Assembly: GCF_000381345.1 (NCBI RefSeq)
Contig: NZ_KB906415.1
Span: 15,052-79,051 of the forward strand
DNA from: Deinococcus apachensis DSM 19763
GTDB lineage: Bacteria; Deinococcota; Deinococci; Deinococcales; Deinococcaceae
DNA length: 64,000 bases
Reading direction: 5' to 3'
Part shown: one piece after another, positions 55,784 through 64,000 of the stretch
Layout of the letters: each line of letters begins with the position of its first letter
How positions within the stretch are numbered: position 1 is the stretch's first letter
Translations under genes and position numbers: made by a program
The notes under the pieces: generated by a model
Seen by the model: the letters and a program-made list of their open reading frames with translations, nothing else
Databases searched by the model: none
Told to the model about the DNA's origin: nothing

Positions 55784-56821
55784 ATGGACCTCGTGACCCT
55801 CTGGTTCTGGCTGATCGCGCTGACCTTCACCCTGTACTTCTTCCTGGAGGGCTTCGACTTCGGGGTGGACATCCTGCGGCCCTTCCTGGCGAAAAACGAG
55901 GCGGAGGAACGGGCGCTGGTGGGCACCATCGGCCCCTTCTGGGACGGCAACGAGGTCTGGGCCATCGCGGCGGCGGGGGTGATGTTCTCCACCTTCCCAG
56001 TGTGGTACGGGACCCTGTTCTCCGGCCTGTACCCGGTCTTTGTCATCATCCTGCTCTCGCTGCTGATGCGTGGCGTGTCCTTCGAGTACCGCAACCAGGT
56101 GGACCAGCAACGGTGGCGCTCCTTCTGGGACTGGATGTCGTTCCTGGGCAGCCTGGTCCCCTCGTTCTTCTGGGGCCTCACGATGGCGAAGCTGATCGAG
56201 GGTCTGCCCATCAATGCGGATGAGCGGGTGCTGGGCGGCTTCGCCGAGGTCTTCACCCCCTTCTCGGTCGTGGGCGGCCTGGCGACGACGCTGCTGTTCA
56301 TGTTGCACGGGGCTAACTTCCTGCTCCTGCGGCTGCACAAGGACACGGAGCTGTATAACCGTGCCCGCGCCGCCGCCCTCTTCTGGGGCGCGCTCGCCAC
56401 GGTCGCCATCCTCGCCTTCGTGTTCATGGGCTACGTGACCGAGGGGCTGTTCAACTCCTTCGGCGTGGTGCCGTGGCTCTTCCCGGTCGCCGCCGCGCTC
56501 ACTCTGGGAAGCATCTGGTACGGGCTGACGAGGCGCCGGGACGTGCTCGCCTTCCTGATGAGCAGCCTGACCATCGTGTTTTCCACCGTCACGATCTTTA
56601 TCGCGCTGTACACCCGTCAGGTCGTGCTGCCCTCGACCCTCAACCCCGAGTACAGCCTGGGGCTGCGGGAGAGTGCCAGCCAGCCCTACACCCTGGTGCT
56701 GATGACCTGGGTGGGCGCCATCTTCCTGCCGCTGATCATCGGATATCAGGTCTGGAACTACTACATCTTCCGCGAGCGCGTCCGGCCCGACGAGGGCGGC
56801 CTGAACAAGGGGTACGACTGA
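55784..56821 (+). CDS. cydB: Cytochrome bd oxidase subunit II
   Basis: CydB is the second membrane subunit of cytochrome bd. The 345-residue protein starts with the conserved first helix (LVTLWFWLIALTFTLYFFLE) and the motif GFDFGVDILRPF (~residues 22-33), then GPFWDGNEVWAIAAAGVMFS (~51-70) and LMRGVSFEYRNQ (~94-105), all typical. ATG 55784 is used; a TTG at 55772 in frame directly abuts GAGGAGG and is less likely. The 3' end lies 2 bp before the cydD GTG. Confidence 0.94.
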   Translation: MDLVTLWFWLIALTFTLYFFLEGFDFGVDILRPFLAKNEAEERALVGTIGPFWDGNEVWAIAAAGVMFSTFPVWYGTLFSGLYPVFVIILLSLLMRGVSFEYRNQVDQQRWRSFWDWMSFLGSLVPSFFWGLTMAKLIEGLPINADERVLGGFAEVFTPFSVVGGLATTLLFMLHGANFLLLRLHKDTELYNRARAAALFWGALATVAILAFVFMGYVTEGLFNSFGVVPWLFPVAAALTLGSIWYGLTRRRDVLAFLMSSLTIVFSTVTIFIALYTRQVVLPSTLNPEYSLGLRESASQPYTLVLMTWVGAIFLPLIIGYQVWNYYIFRERVRPDEGGLNKGYD

Positions 56822-56823
56822 GC

Positions 56824-58470
56824 GTGCGGCCCCTGAGGCGGCTCCCCGGCGTGCGGCCCCTCGCGCTCACCTGCGCCGGGTTGGCTCTGGTCGCCTTCGT
56901 TCTCGTGCTGGCGCAATGGTCCCTCGTGGCCCGGATCGTCAATGGAATTTTTCTGGGAAGGCAGGCCCCCGCCGCCCTGACCTCCGCCTTCGTGGGACTG
57001 GCCCTCGTGTGGCTCGCCCGCTCGGCCCTCGTCGGTGTTCGAGATGTACTCGCGGCCCGCGCCGCCGCCCGCGTCAAGAAGGAGGTGCGCGGCAGGCTCC
57101 TCACCCACCTCCTGAACCTCGGCCCCCTCTATGCGGCCGGGCAGCGGGCGGGCGAACTGACGGAACTCGTGGTGGAGGGCGTGGAGCGGCTGGAGGGCTT
57201 TGTCGGGCGCTTCGTGCCGGGGTTGGTGTTCGCCACTGTCCTGCCGTCCCTCCTCGCGCTGACGGTGCTGTTCCTCGACCCCCTGAGCGGGCTGATCCTG
57301 CTCTTCACCGGGCCGGTCATCGTGGTGCTGCTGTGGCTGGTGGGGACGATGGCCGACCACGCGGCGAAGGCGCAGTGGCTCACGCTGGGCCGCCTGAGCG
57401 CGAGTTTCGTGGACACCCTGCGTGGGTTGTCCACGCTGGTGGTCTTCGGGCGCGACCGCGAACGGCTGGCGGCGCTACGCGAGGCGGACGGGGCGTATCG
57501 CCGGGTGACTCTGGGCGTGCTGCGAACGGCCTTTCTCTCCGGCTTCGTGCTCGAGTTTGGCGCGACGCTCAGCACGGCTCTCGTGGCCGTGACAGTCGGT
57601 GTCCGCCTGTTCGAGGGGGACTTGCCGTTCGAGCGGGCGTTTCTCGTGCTGCTGCTGGCTCCTGAGTTCTTCGCCCCATTGCGCGCCCTCGGCGCCGATC
57701 ACCACGCTAGCCTGGAGGCGCGGGCCGCGGGGGAGCGGATGTTTGCGGTTCTGGATGAGGAGGCGCCGGGGCAGGGCACCCTGCCTGTTCCCGAGGGGCC
57801 GCTGCGGGTCGAGTTCCGGGACGTGACCCTGCGGTACGGGGAGCGGACGGCCCTCCAGGGCGTGAGCTTCACCCTGCCGCCCGGCTCACGCACCCTGCTC
57901 GTGGGGGAAAGCGGGGCGGGCAAGACGAGCGTGGCCGGGCTGCTGCTCGGGTTTGCCGTTCCTGCAAAGGGCGAGGTGCGGGTGAACGGTGTGTCTCTGG
58001 CTGATCTCGACCCAGCGGCTTGGCGGGAGCGAATGGCCTACGTGCCTGAGCGGCCTTATCTTTTCCCCGGCACCGTGCGCGAGAACATTCGGCTGGGCAG
58101 ACCGGACGCGACGGACGAAGAGATTATGGAGGCAGCCCGGTCAGCGGACGCCCACACCTTCATCGCCGGGCTTTCCCGCGGCTACGACACGGAGGTGGGG
58201 GCGGAGGGCGCGCGATTGAGTGGCGGCGAACGCCTGCGCCTGGCCCTCGCCCGGGCCTTCCTGCGGGACGCGGAAGTGCTGATCCTCGACGAGCCGACCT
58301 CGCAACTCGACGCGGGGAGCGAGGATCAGGTCAGGGGTGCGCTCCAACGTCTCGGAGCGGGCCGCACCGTCCTCACCATCTCGCACCGGACGGCGCTGCA
58401 CGGGGGGCACGACCAAGTCATCGAGTTGGGGGGCGGGCGAGTCCGCGAACTCGTGGAGGAGCAGACGTGA
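56824..58470 (+). CDS. cydD: ABC transporter CydD (cytochrome bd assembly)
   Basis: CydD is half of the heterodimeric CydDC ABC exporter needed to assemble cytochrome bd, moving haem- or thiol-related compounds. The 548-residue protein has a six-helix exporter domain (~residues 1-300, ending FFAPLRALGADHHASLEARA) and a nucleotide-binding domain with Walker A LLVGESGAGKTSVAGLLLGF (~358), Q-loop region AYVPERPYLFPGTVRENIRL, signature RLSGGERLRLALARAFL (~455) and Walker B AEVLILDEPTSQLDAGS. GTG 56824 follows cydB by 2 bp; the stop overlaps cydC. Confidence 0.93.
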   Translation: MRPLRRLPGVRPLALTCAGLALVAFVLVLAQWSLVARIVNGIFLGRQAPAALTSAFVGLALVWLARSALVGVRDVLAARAAARVKKEVRGRLLTHLLNLGPLYAAGQRAGELTELVVEGVERLEGFVGRFVPGLVFATVLPSLLALTVLFLDPLSGLILLFTGPVIVVLLWLVGTMADHAAKAQWLTLGRLSASFVDTLRGLSTLVVFGRDRERLAALREADGAYRRVTLGVLRTAFLSGFVLEFGATLSTALVAVTVGVRLFEGDLPFERAFLVLLLAPEFFAPLRALGADHHASLEARAAGERMFAVLDEEAPGQGTLPVPEGPLRVEFRDVTLRYGERTALQGVSFTLPPGSRTLLVGESGAGKTSVAGLLLGFAVPAKGEVRVNGVSLADLDPAAWRERMAYVPERPYLFPGTVRENIRLGRPDATDEEIMEAARSADAHTFIAGLSRGYDTEVGAEGARLSGGERLRLALARAFLRDAEVLILDEPTSQLDAGSEDQVRGALQRLGAGRTVLTISHRTALHGGHDQVIELGGGRVRELVEEQT

Positions 58471-60158
58471 GCGGGCTGTGGCGCTTCGTGCGGGGAGGGG
58501 GACGGGCGCGGATGTTCGGCTCGGTACTGCTGGGGGCCGGGACGGTTCTCGCCTCGGTGGGGCTGCTCGCCATGTCGGGGGCGCTGATTTCGGGGGCGGC
58601 ACTCAAGCCCGAGTCCCTGCTCGTGCTGCTGCCGCTGATCACTTCCGTGCGGCTCTTCGGCATCTCGCGGGCCGCGCTGCGCTACGGCGAACGCCTGGTC
58701 TCGCACGACCTCACCTTCCGGCTGCTCGGGCGGGTGCGGGGAGAGGCGGTGGCGCACTTGGCCCGCGTGGCGCCCGCCGCACTGGTTGGCGCCCGGGGCG
58801 GCGACCTCCTCGCGCGGGTCCGCTCGGACGTGGACGAGTTGCAGGGCGTGTACCTGCGCCTCTTCGCCCCCACGCTGGTGGCCGCCCTCGTCGCCCTCGT
58901 GACGGTGACGCTCGTCTGGCTTGTGGACCCCCGGCTCGCGCTCGTGACCCTGGGGCTGTTCGGGCTGGCGGGAGTCCTGCTTCCTGCCCTCGCCGTCCGC
59001 GCTGCCGCTCCGGCTGGCCGTGCCCAGAACACTGCCCGTGCTGAACTTGGGGCCGCCACCCTCGAAGCCCTCCACGGCCTGCCCGATCTCCTGACCGGTG
59101 GGGGGCGTCCGGCGGGGGAGCGGCACTTCGCGGGCCTGCTCGCCACGCTGGAGGGGGCGGAAACGCGGCGGGCACGGGTGACCGGCACGGCGAACGCGGC
59201 GCGGGACGCCCTGGGAGGCTGCGGCCTCATCGCGGCCCTCCTCCTCGTGGGGCAGGGGGTGGCGCGGGGGGAAACGAGCGGCTCCCTCCTCGCCGCGAGC
59301 GCCCTGGGCCTGCTGGCGAGCTTTGAAGGGGTCGGGAACCTGGGAAGTGCCTGGGCGACTTACGGTGCCCTGCGCGCTGCTGCCGCGCGGGTGGAGGGGT
59401 TGCGTGCCCTGCGGCCGGTCGTTCAGGACCCGGAGGAGCCAGCCGAACTCCCCACCGACTCCACCCTGCGTTTCGAGGATGTGGGTTTTGGTTACCCTGC
59501 TTCGGAGACGGACGTGCTGCGGGACGTGAGTCTCACCGTCCGCCCGGGGGAACGGGTCGCCGTGGTCGGGCCGTCCGGCGCCGGGAAAAGCACTCTGCTC
59601 GGCCTCGCGCTGCGCTTCTGGGACCCGGTGGCGGGGCGGGTCACGCTCGGAGGGGTGGACCTGCGCGACCTGAGCCTCGCCGACGCACGTTCCCGCTTCG
59701 CCTGGGCGCCGCAGCAGGCGGAGGTGTTTGACGGCACCCTGCGCGAGAACCTGCGTCTGGCGGCGGACGCGACGGACGACGACCTCCTGGCCCTGCTCGG
59801 CGATCTGGGGTTGGGCGGGCTGCTCACGCGGCTGCCGGGCGGGCTTTCCAGCTGGGTAGGCGAATATGGGGCGCAGCTCTCGGCGGGCGAGCGGGCGCGG
59901 CTCTCGGTGGCCCGGGCCCTGCTGCGTCCCGCGCCCGTCCTGCTGCTGGACGAGCCGACCGCGCACCTCGACCCGGCCAACGCCCACCGTCTCCTGCGGG
60001 CGGTGGAGGAACGCACCCGGGACCGCGCCGCCCTCCTCGTCACCCACCAGCCCGAACGGCTGGGGCCGGAGTGGCGCGTGGTGAGGGTGGAGGGTCGGGG
60101 TGAGGTAACCCCCCAGCCCCGTTCTAGAAACCGTAGACAAGAAAACTTGTCGCCCTGA
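58467..60158 (+). CDS. cydC: ABC transporter CydC (cytochrome bd assembly)
   Basis: Partner of CydD. The 563-residue protein has six membrane helices (~residues 15-290; LLITSVRLFGISRAALRYGERL is a typical CydC stretch after helix 2) and a nucleotide-binding domain: Walker A AVVGPSGAGKSTLLGLALRF (~371), WAPQQAEVFDGTLRENLRL, signature QLSAGERARLSVARALL (Ala replaces Gly in LSGG) and Walker B APVLLLDEPTAHLDPAN. GTG 58467 overlaps the cydD stop by 4 bases. The last ~15 residues run into a dispersed repeat-like sequence. Confidence 0.93.
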   Translation: MSGLWRFVRGGGRARMFGSVLLGAGTVLASVGLLAMSGALISGAALKPESLLVLLPLITSVRLFGISRAALRYGERLVSHDLTFRLLGRVRGEAVAHLARVAPAALVGARGGDLLARVRSDVDELQGVYLRLFAPTLVAALVALVTVTLVWLVDPRLALVTLGLFGLAGVLLPALAVRAAAPAGRAQNTARAELGAATLEALHGLPDLLTGGGRPAGERHFAGLLATLEGAETRRARVTGTANAARDALGGCGLIAALLLVGQGVARGETSGSLLAASALGLLASFEGVGNLGSAWATYGALRAAAARVEGLRALRPVVQDPEEPAELPTDSTLRFEDVGFGYPASETDVLRDVSLTVRPGERVAVVGPSGAGKSTLLGLALRFWDPVAGRVTLGGVDLRDLSLADARSRFAWAPQQAEVFDGTLRENLRLAADATDDDLLALLGDLGLGGLLTRLPGGLSSWVGEYGAQLSAGERARLSVARALLRPAPVLLLDEPTAHLDPANAHRLLRAVEERTRDRAALLVTHQPERLGPEWRVVRVEGRGEVTPQPRSRNRRQENLSP

Positions 60159-60175
60159 ACAAAGTGAAGGGTCCC
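60147..60175. repeat. Fragment of a dispersed TGTC...GAAG-type repeat
   Basis: TTGTCGCCCTGAACAAAGTG and following AAGGGTCC resemble the widespread bacterial intergenic word TGTCATCCTGAGCGAAGCGAAGGATC. It overlaps the 3' end of cydC. A second relative is at 63637-63667. Confidence 0.4.
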
Positions 60176-60257
60176 CGAACGGCGCTGTGGGGGACGTGCC
60201 CCGCCCGCGACTTCCGTCACGTCCCCTCCCCGCCGCCCGGCCTACACTGGCTCCCGG

Positions 60258-61157
60258 ATGCGCGCCTCCCTTCCCCCCGCCCTGCTCGCCGCGACCCTTC
60301 TGCTGGGGGCTTGCGCGCCCATCACCGTGAGGCCCGCCCGGACCCCAGCGCTGAACTTCTCCGGCCCGGCCCCCGACGTGGTGATCTTCGCCGTGTCGGG
60401 CCGCTGCGGAACGGGGTGCCTCGCTCCCCGCGACAACTGGGACTACCTGACGGCGCGCGGCACGGTGGACGTGGTCGCGGGCGCCCTCGCGGCGGCGGGC
60501 TACCGGGTGGAGGTGGCGGGCTACGCCTCCAGCGCGCAGGAGAGTTACGTCTCCCACCTTACCCGGACGGTGCAGCACGGCTACCCGGCGCTGACGGCGG
60601 CCTACGCCCGGTTGGGGACCGCCTGGGGGGGACGGCGGCCCCGGGTGGTGCTGCTGGGGCACTCGCAGGGGGTGGCGTGGCTGCACCACCTCGCCCGGGC
60701 GTACCCCGAGCAGCCCGTCGCGCTCCAAATCGACCTCGACGGTATTTGCGCGAGCTGGTCCACGGATCACGGGGCGGTGATCCGGGCGCTGCGGCCCGAC
60801 CCGGTGCGGCCCTCACCCGCCGAGGCCTGCAACCTCTTCCGGGTGGGTTCGCGCTCGCTGCGCGGCAAGGACATCGTGTGGCCGAATGTCGGGCGCAACC
60901 TGGAGGTGCAGAGCAAGCGCCTGCCCGCCCGCGCCGGGGAGAGCGGCGGTCTCACCTTCAACTACCTCTTCGAGGTCACGCCGAACGTGCGGCTGGACGG
61001 CAGCCTGACCGGGATCGAGCGCTACGTCTCGCCCCGCGAGGACCACAGCGCCGTGTCCTACCCCAACAGCGACGCCCTGCGCTGGGTGGTCTCCCGCATG
61101 GTCCCCATCGTGCAGGAGTGGCGGCGCGAGGACGCGGCCCGGGCGGGGGAGGGCTGA
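60258..61157 (+). CDS. Lipoprotein with alpha/beta-hydrolase fold
   Basis: A 299-residue predicted lipoprotein: signal peptide ending in the lipobox LLGAC (Cys ~19), then a domain with the nucleophile elbow LLGHSQGVAWLHHLARAY (Ser ~135), DLDGICASWSTD and a late His in REDHSAVSYPNSDALRW (~273), which could complete a Ser-Asp-His triad. Four further cysteines (GRCGTGCL, DGIC, EACNLF) may form disulphides. An esterase or lipase-like role on the outer face of the membrane is inferred. TACACT lies 9 bases before ATG 60258. Monocistronic; convergent with the PPase-like gene. Confidence 0.8.
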   Translation: MRASLPPALLAATLLLGACAPITVRPARTPALNFSGPAPDVVIFAVSGRCGTGCLAPRDNWDYLTARGTVDVVAGALAAAGYRVEVAGYASSAQESYVSHLTRTVQHGYPALTAAYARLGTAWGGRRPRVVLLGHSQGVAWLHHLARAYPEQPVALQIDLDGICASWSTDHGAVIRALRPDPVRPSPAEACNLFRVGSRSLRGKDIVWPNVGRNLEVQSKRLPARAGESGGLTFNYLFEVTPNVRLDGSLTGIERYVSPREDHSAVSYPNSDALRWVVSRMVPIVQEWRREDAARAGEG

Positions 61158-61163
61158 CCCGGT

Positions 61164-61568
61164 TCACGCCCCGGCCGTCAGGGACGCCAGCCAAGCCGCC
61201 GCGTTCTCCGGCCCCTCCAGCCTGGCCCCGCGCCCCGGCGGAAACCACGCGAGCAGCGCGAGTAGGTCGCCGCCCTGGTGTTCCTCCAGGTTCCCGAACA
61301 CCACCTTGTGGTCCCCGTCCGCGAGGTGCAGCAGGGCCGAGGGGGTCCCCGACAGCCGCGTCCCCACGGCGAGCGGCTTGCCCAGCCAGACGGCATCCAC
61401 CTCCGCGCTGTCGGCGGGGTTGAGGAGGCCGGGCAGGCAGCCGTAGTTCACCGGGGCGAGCCAGGGCTCAGTGCGGTACGGCACGACCTCCCCGTCCCGC
61501 CAGACAAAGCGCTCCAGGGTGCCGCGCGCCCACTCCACCACGCCCTCAGTTTCCAAAGGGCCCGTCAC
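61164..61568 (-). CDS. Inorganic pyrophosphatase-like protein with altered metal motif
   Basis: A 134-residue protein that follows the family I soluble PPase pattern but is shorter (~175 is usual). Residues 12-24 ([13 protein letters not shown]) match the IPKGSRNKYEY region; 39-46 (PVNYGCLP) match the YPANYGFIP region; and 53-59 (DSAEVDA) match the signature D-[SGDN]-D-[PE]-x-D-x, with Ala in place of the middle Asp. The Lys of KYE is Arg here (Arg20). The C-terminal half lacks the second metal Asp/Lys motif DxDxK. Activity is doubtful; it may bind nucleotides or phosphate. GTG 61568 overlaps the stop of the lipoprotein gene (GTGA). Confidence 0.6.
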   Translation of the reverse strand: MTGPLETEGVVEWARGTLERFVWRDGEVVPYRTEPWLAPVNYGCLPGLLNPADSAEVDAVWLGKPLAVGTRLSGTPSALLHLADGDHKVVFGNLEEHQGGDLLALLAWFPPGRGARLEGPENAAAWLASLTAGA

Positions 61569-61957
61569 GGCAGGATCTCGTACAGCTCGACCTGCCGCAG
61601 CACCGTGCCGCCGAAGGAGATCACCGCCCGGTACGCGCCGGGGTTGGGGGCCTCCAGCCGGAAGGTCGCGTCCCGCTGGGCAACGTCCAGATACACGCTG
61701 TCGTGCCCGAGTTCCTGCGCCCCGTCGAACCACGCCACGCTTAGGTAGCCGGGGTCGAAGCGGCCCTCCACCCGCGCCTGGAGCAGCAGGTTGGCCCCCT
61801 CGCGCTTCAGGGTGGCCGTGGTGACTCGTGCGGGCAGCGTCACCTCCACCGGCCTGGGTACCAGGGGGAAGTAGGCGTAGCGGCAGGCGGTCAGGGTGGG
61901 CGCGAGCAGGCACGTCAGCAGCAGCAGGCGGGCGGGGGAGGAAGCGAGGGAACGCAT
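61565..61957 (-). CDS. Hypothetical lipoprotein
   Basis: A 130-residue predicted lipoprotein with signal peptide [15 protein letters not shown] (lipobox LTAC, Cys ~25). The mature part is all-beta in appearance ([60 protein letters not shown]), like a small immunoglobulin-type domain. Family unknown. A TAGAAT element 6 bases before the ATG (61964-61969) suggests a leaderless message. Translationally coupled to the PPase-like gene downstream. Confidence 0.75.
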   Translation of the reverse strand: MRSLASSPARLLLLTCLLAPTLTACRYAYFPLVPRPVEVTLPARVTTATLKREGANLLLQARVEGRFDPGYLSVAWFDGAQELGHDSVYLDVAQRDATFRLEAPNPGAYRAVISFGGTVLRQVELYEILP

Positions 61958-62072
61958 GGCGGCATTCTAGGAAGGGTGCGTGAGGAGGGCCGTGGGATGG
62001 GACCGTGAGCCATGGGCAAGGGCCTCTGACGGAAGCGGTTGCCTCTGCGTGTGGGCTCCAGGCCCAGCGCCC

Positions 62073-62765
62073 CTACACTCCCGTCGCCACGATGGCCCCC
62101 AGCAGCGCGACCGGGGCCGTCTCCGCCCGCAGGATGCGGGGGCCGAGGGTCACGGCGACGGCCCCCCTCCCGACCAGCTCCGCCACCTCGGCGTCCGCGA
62201 GGCCACCCTCGGGGCCGGTCAGGATGGTCACTGGAGCATCCCAGGTCAGGCGGTCGGTGAGGCGGCCGGTGCTGCCCGGCTGCGCGACGAAAAGGTGGCC
62301 CCCCCAGGTCAGCCCAGTTAGGGAAACGGGGGCCAGGACCTCCGGCGTGACCGCGCGGCGCGACTGCTTGCTGGCCTCCTCAGCGATGCGGCGTAGCCTT
62401 TGCAGCTTCTGCACCCCGATCTCGCGGGCATCGGCGTGCCGGGTGACGAGGAGTTGAATCTGGGCCGCCCCCAGCTCCGTCGCCGCCCGCACCACGTCCG
62501 CCAGCTTGTCGCCCTTGAGGAGCGCCACCGCCAGCGTGACGGGTTGGGGCATCTCGGCGGCTCCAGTGAGACGCTCGCCCAGGGTCAGCACCGCCCGCAG
62601 GTCGTCCAGCAGGGCCACCGTCGCCCCCGCCTCCTCCCCCCGACCGTCAAAGACGCGCACCTCGTCGCCCTCCCGCAGCCGCAGGACGTGGAGGTGCCGC
62701 GCCTCGCGGGGGCCGAGGGACATCTCCGGAGCCAGGGCGTCCACCCGGACGCGGTGGGGAGCCAT
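62073..62765 (-). CDS. rsmE: 16S rRNA (uracil1498-N3)-methyltransferase RsmE
   Basis: RsmE methylates U1498 of 16S rRNA. The 230-residue SPOUT enzyme has an N-terminal PUA-like domain (~residues 1-75, HLHVLRLREGDEVRVFDGRG) and a C-terminal knotted SAM-binding domain: LAVALLKGDKLADVVRAATE (~88-107), EASKQSRRAVTPEV (~140-153), TILTGPEGGLADAEVAEL (~192-209) and LGPRILRAETAPVALLGAI (~215-229). ATG 62765 overlaps the prmA stop (TGATG). Operon prmA-rsmE: both modify the translation apparatus. Confidence 0.93.
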   Translation of the reverse strand: MAPHRVRVDALAPEMSLGPREARHLHVLRLREGDEVRVFDGRGEEAGATVALLDDLRAVLTLGERLTGAAEMPQPVTLAVALLKGDKLADVVRAATELGAAQIQLLVTRHADAREIGVQKLQRLRRIAEEASKQSRRAVTPEVLAPVSLTGLTWGGHLFVAQPGSTGRLTDRLTWDAPVTILTGPEGGLADAEVAELVGRGAVAVTLGPRILRAETAPVALLGAIVATGV

Positions 62766-63595
62766 CAGCCCAGCGGCGCGCGGGCCGTCACGAGCGCCCA
62801 CTCGCCCTCCAGCGTCTCCTGGGCGTCCGTGAAGCCCTCGCGCTCCAGGGCGGCGCGCACGAGCGGCAGTTTGGAGGTCAGGATGCCCGTCAGGATGACC
62901 GGCCCGCCCGGCACCACGGCCGTGGCGTACTCGCCCGCGAGCAGGTCGTGCAGTTCCGCGTACAGGTTCGCCACGACCACGTCGTAGGCGTCCACCCCTT
63001 CCTCGGGAAAGGTGACCGGGTCCTCGCCCAGCGTCCCCTCCTCGAAGCGCACGCGCCCTGCCGGAACCCCGTTGACCCCCGCGTTCTCGCGCGCAATCGG
63101 GATGGTGATCGGGTCGATGTCCACCCCGAGAGCGAAACGTGCCCCCAGCATCACGGCTGCGATGGCGAGGACGCCGCTTCCGGTCCCCACGTCGAGCACC
63201 CGCGCCCCCGTTCCCAGTTCCGCCAGGTTCAACCCCGAGAGCGCCTCCACCGCCAGCCGGGTTGTCTCGTGGTGCCCGGTGCCGAAAGCCATGCCGGGCT
63301 CGATCACGAGGGGAAGCTGGCCCGCCTCGACCTCCTCCCGCAGCCACGGCGGAACGATGGTCACGCGACCCGCCCTGACCGGGCGCAGGGTGCGCTTGAA
63401 CTCGGCCTGCCAGTCCTGATCGGCCTCCTCGCGCCACTCGCCGTCGGAGACCTCGGCGGGGAGGTCCGTCCTCGCGTCGAAATAGGCCCGGATGGTGCCC
63501 CCGCGCTCCTCCAACCCGGTCGCGCCCGCCTCCCACAGCAGGTCGAGGTGGCTTTCGCGGGTTTCCAGGGTGCCGGGCAGGTGGTACACGAGCAT
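62765..63595 (-). CDS. prmA: Ribosomal protein L11 methyltransferase PrmA
   Basis: PrmA trimethylates ribosomal protein L11. The 276-residue protein has an N-terminal L11-recognition domain (~residues 1-60) and a class I SAM methyltransferase domain: [20 protein letters not shown] (~100-119), motif [21 protein letters not shown] (~131-150), ALGVDIDP (~153) and the [10 protein letters not shown] motif (~207), related to NPPF/Y. The start ATG 63595 has a minus-strand TACACT 7 bases upstream (63603-63608), so the longer frame is rejected. Confidence 0.92.
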   Translation of the reverse strand: MLVYHLPGTLETRESHLDLLWEAGATGLEERGGTIRAYFDARTDLPAEVSDGEWREEADQDWQAEFKRTLRPVRAGRVTIVPPWLREEVEAGQLPLVIEPGMAFGTGHHETTRLAVEALSGLNLAELGTGARVLDVGTGSGVLAIAAVMLGARFALGVDIDPITIPIARENAGVNGVPAGRVRFEEGTLGEDPVTFPEEGVDAYDVVVANLYAELHDLLAGEYATAVVPGGPVILTGILTSKLPLVRAALEREGFTDAQETLEGEWALVTARAPLG

Positions 63596-63636
63596 GGGGG
63601 AGAGTGTAGGGCGTGTCATCCGTAGAGGGGTAGTTG

Positions 63637-63667
63637 TCCTGTCATGCTGAGCCGCAGGCGAAGCATC
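63637..63667. repeat. Fragment of a dispersed TGTC...GAAG-type repeat
   Basis: TGTCATGCTGAGCCGCAGGC followed by GAAGCATC is a close relative of the common intergenic bacterial repeat word and of the copy at 60147. It lies between prmA and the insertion sequence. Confidence 0.45.
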
Positions 63668-63757
63668 CCGGACTTGGCTGGAAGGCAGGACCCTAGAGGC
63701 TGCCAAGAACAGGGTTGAACTTTAGGAGCGAGGATTTGGACAGGGCAGAATAAGCGG

Positions 63758-64000
63758 GTGACGCGGCGAGGCTACCCGAGCGACGTGGACGACGACACGT
63801 ACTTGTTTCTGTTGCCCTACCTCCTGCTCAGTCGTACAGATGCCCGACAGCGGAGATACCCGATCCGAGACGTTCTCAACGCATTGCTTTGGATGGCGCG
63901 CGCGGGGGCACAGTGGGCCTACCTGCCCAACGATTTCCCGCCCGCGGAGACGGTGCGCCAACAGGCACACCGCTGGTTTGAGGCCGAGTGCTTTCAAAAC
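63758..64000 (+). mobile_element. IS5-family transposase, N-terminal part (cut by window edge)
   Basis: From GTG 63758 an open frame of 81 codons runs to the window edge with no stop. It encodes [20 protein letters not shown], then [20 protein letters not shown] and [20 protein letters not shown]. This is the N-terminal DUF4096 helix-turn-helix region of IS5-type (IS427/ISL2 group) transposases, where the pattern R-x-V-LNALLY-RTG-W-LP-DFPPW is standard. The catalytic DDE part lies outside. The left inverted repeat should be within about 63700-63757, but I could not identify it without the other end. Confidence 0.8.

Overview
The window looks like a chromosomal segment of a Deinococcus species. 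It is high-GC throughout. The gene set (RecD2 helicase, SbcD/SbcC, SMC, Mn superoxide dismutase, GatA, PEGA/DUF4384 and DUF4388 proteins) and the many very close promoter-to-start-codon arrangements fit that genus. The genus call rests on recognised protein families, not on a database search.

Layout. 1-7.3 kb: the N-terminal part of hflX (minus strand, cut by the window edge), a damaged membrane-protein gene, tRNA-Ser(CGA), murJ, small hypothetical genes, an MFS transporter remnant and pilC. 7.4-15.3 kb: tsaC-scpB, a DUF4388 gene, gatA, an alpha/beta hydrolase, truB, an MFS transporter, a small membrane protein and an RluB-type pseudouridine synthase. The RNase P RNA gene follows. 16.2-19.6 kb: a compact division/cell-wall cluster, mraZ-rsmH-ftsL-ftsI, behind four MraZ boxes. 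20-26.9 kb: a 3D-domain wall protein, an ABC permease, a DUF4384/PEGA envelope protein, mazG-nudix, a secreted protein, an SDR oxidoreductase and a TMEM175 channel. 26.9-33.8 kb: a tightly packed smpB-amidase-like-GerMN-smc-MFS run. 33.8-43 kb: sbcD-sbcC-pyrE (pyrE frameshifted), a frameshifted Uma2-family gene, an MFS transporter with a convergent regulator, and recD2. 43-47.8 kb: pyrG with an attenuator-like leader, coaE, a TPR protein and sodA. 47.8-53.4 kb: a tripartite tricarboxylate transporter (tctC-tctB-tctA) divergent from a CitA/CitB-type two-component system. 54.2-60.2 kb: cydA-cydB-cydD-cydC. 60.2-64 kb: lipoproteins, an atypical pyrophosphatase-like protein, prmA-rsmE and the start of an IS5-type transposase.

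The genes mostly serve core functions: translation and RNA modification, chromosome segregation and DNA repair, division and envelope growth, nucleotide hygiene, oxygen handling and carboxylate uptake. Many adjacent genes overlap by 1-4 bases, which suggests translational coupling.

The most notable observations are: a pyrG leader with competing terminator and antiterminator hairpins; MraZ boxes at an exact 10-bp period over the mraZ promoter; an amidase-fold protein that lacks all its usual zinc ligands; a PPase-like protein with a changed metal motif; four reading frames that would each be restored by one extra C; short dispersed repeats that appear to encode the C-terminal tails of pyrG and coaE; and about 18 genes with a -10 element only 6-9 bases before the start codon, which moves the likely starts of smpB and the TMEM175 gene.
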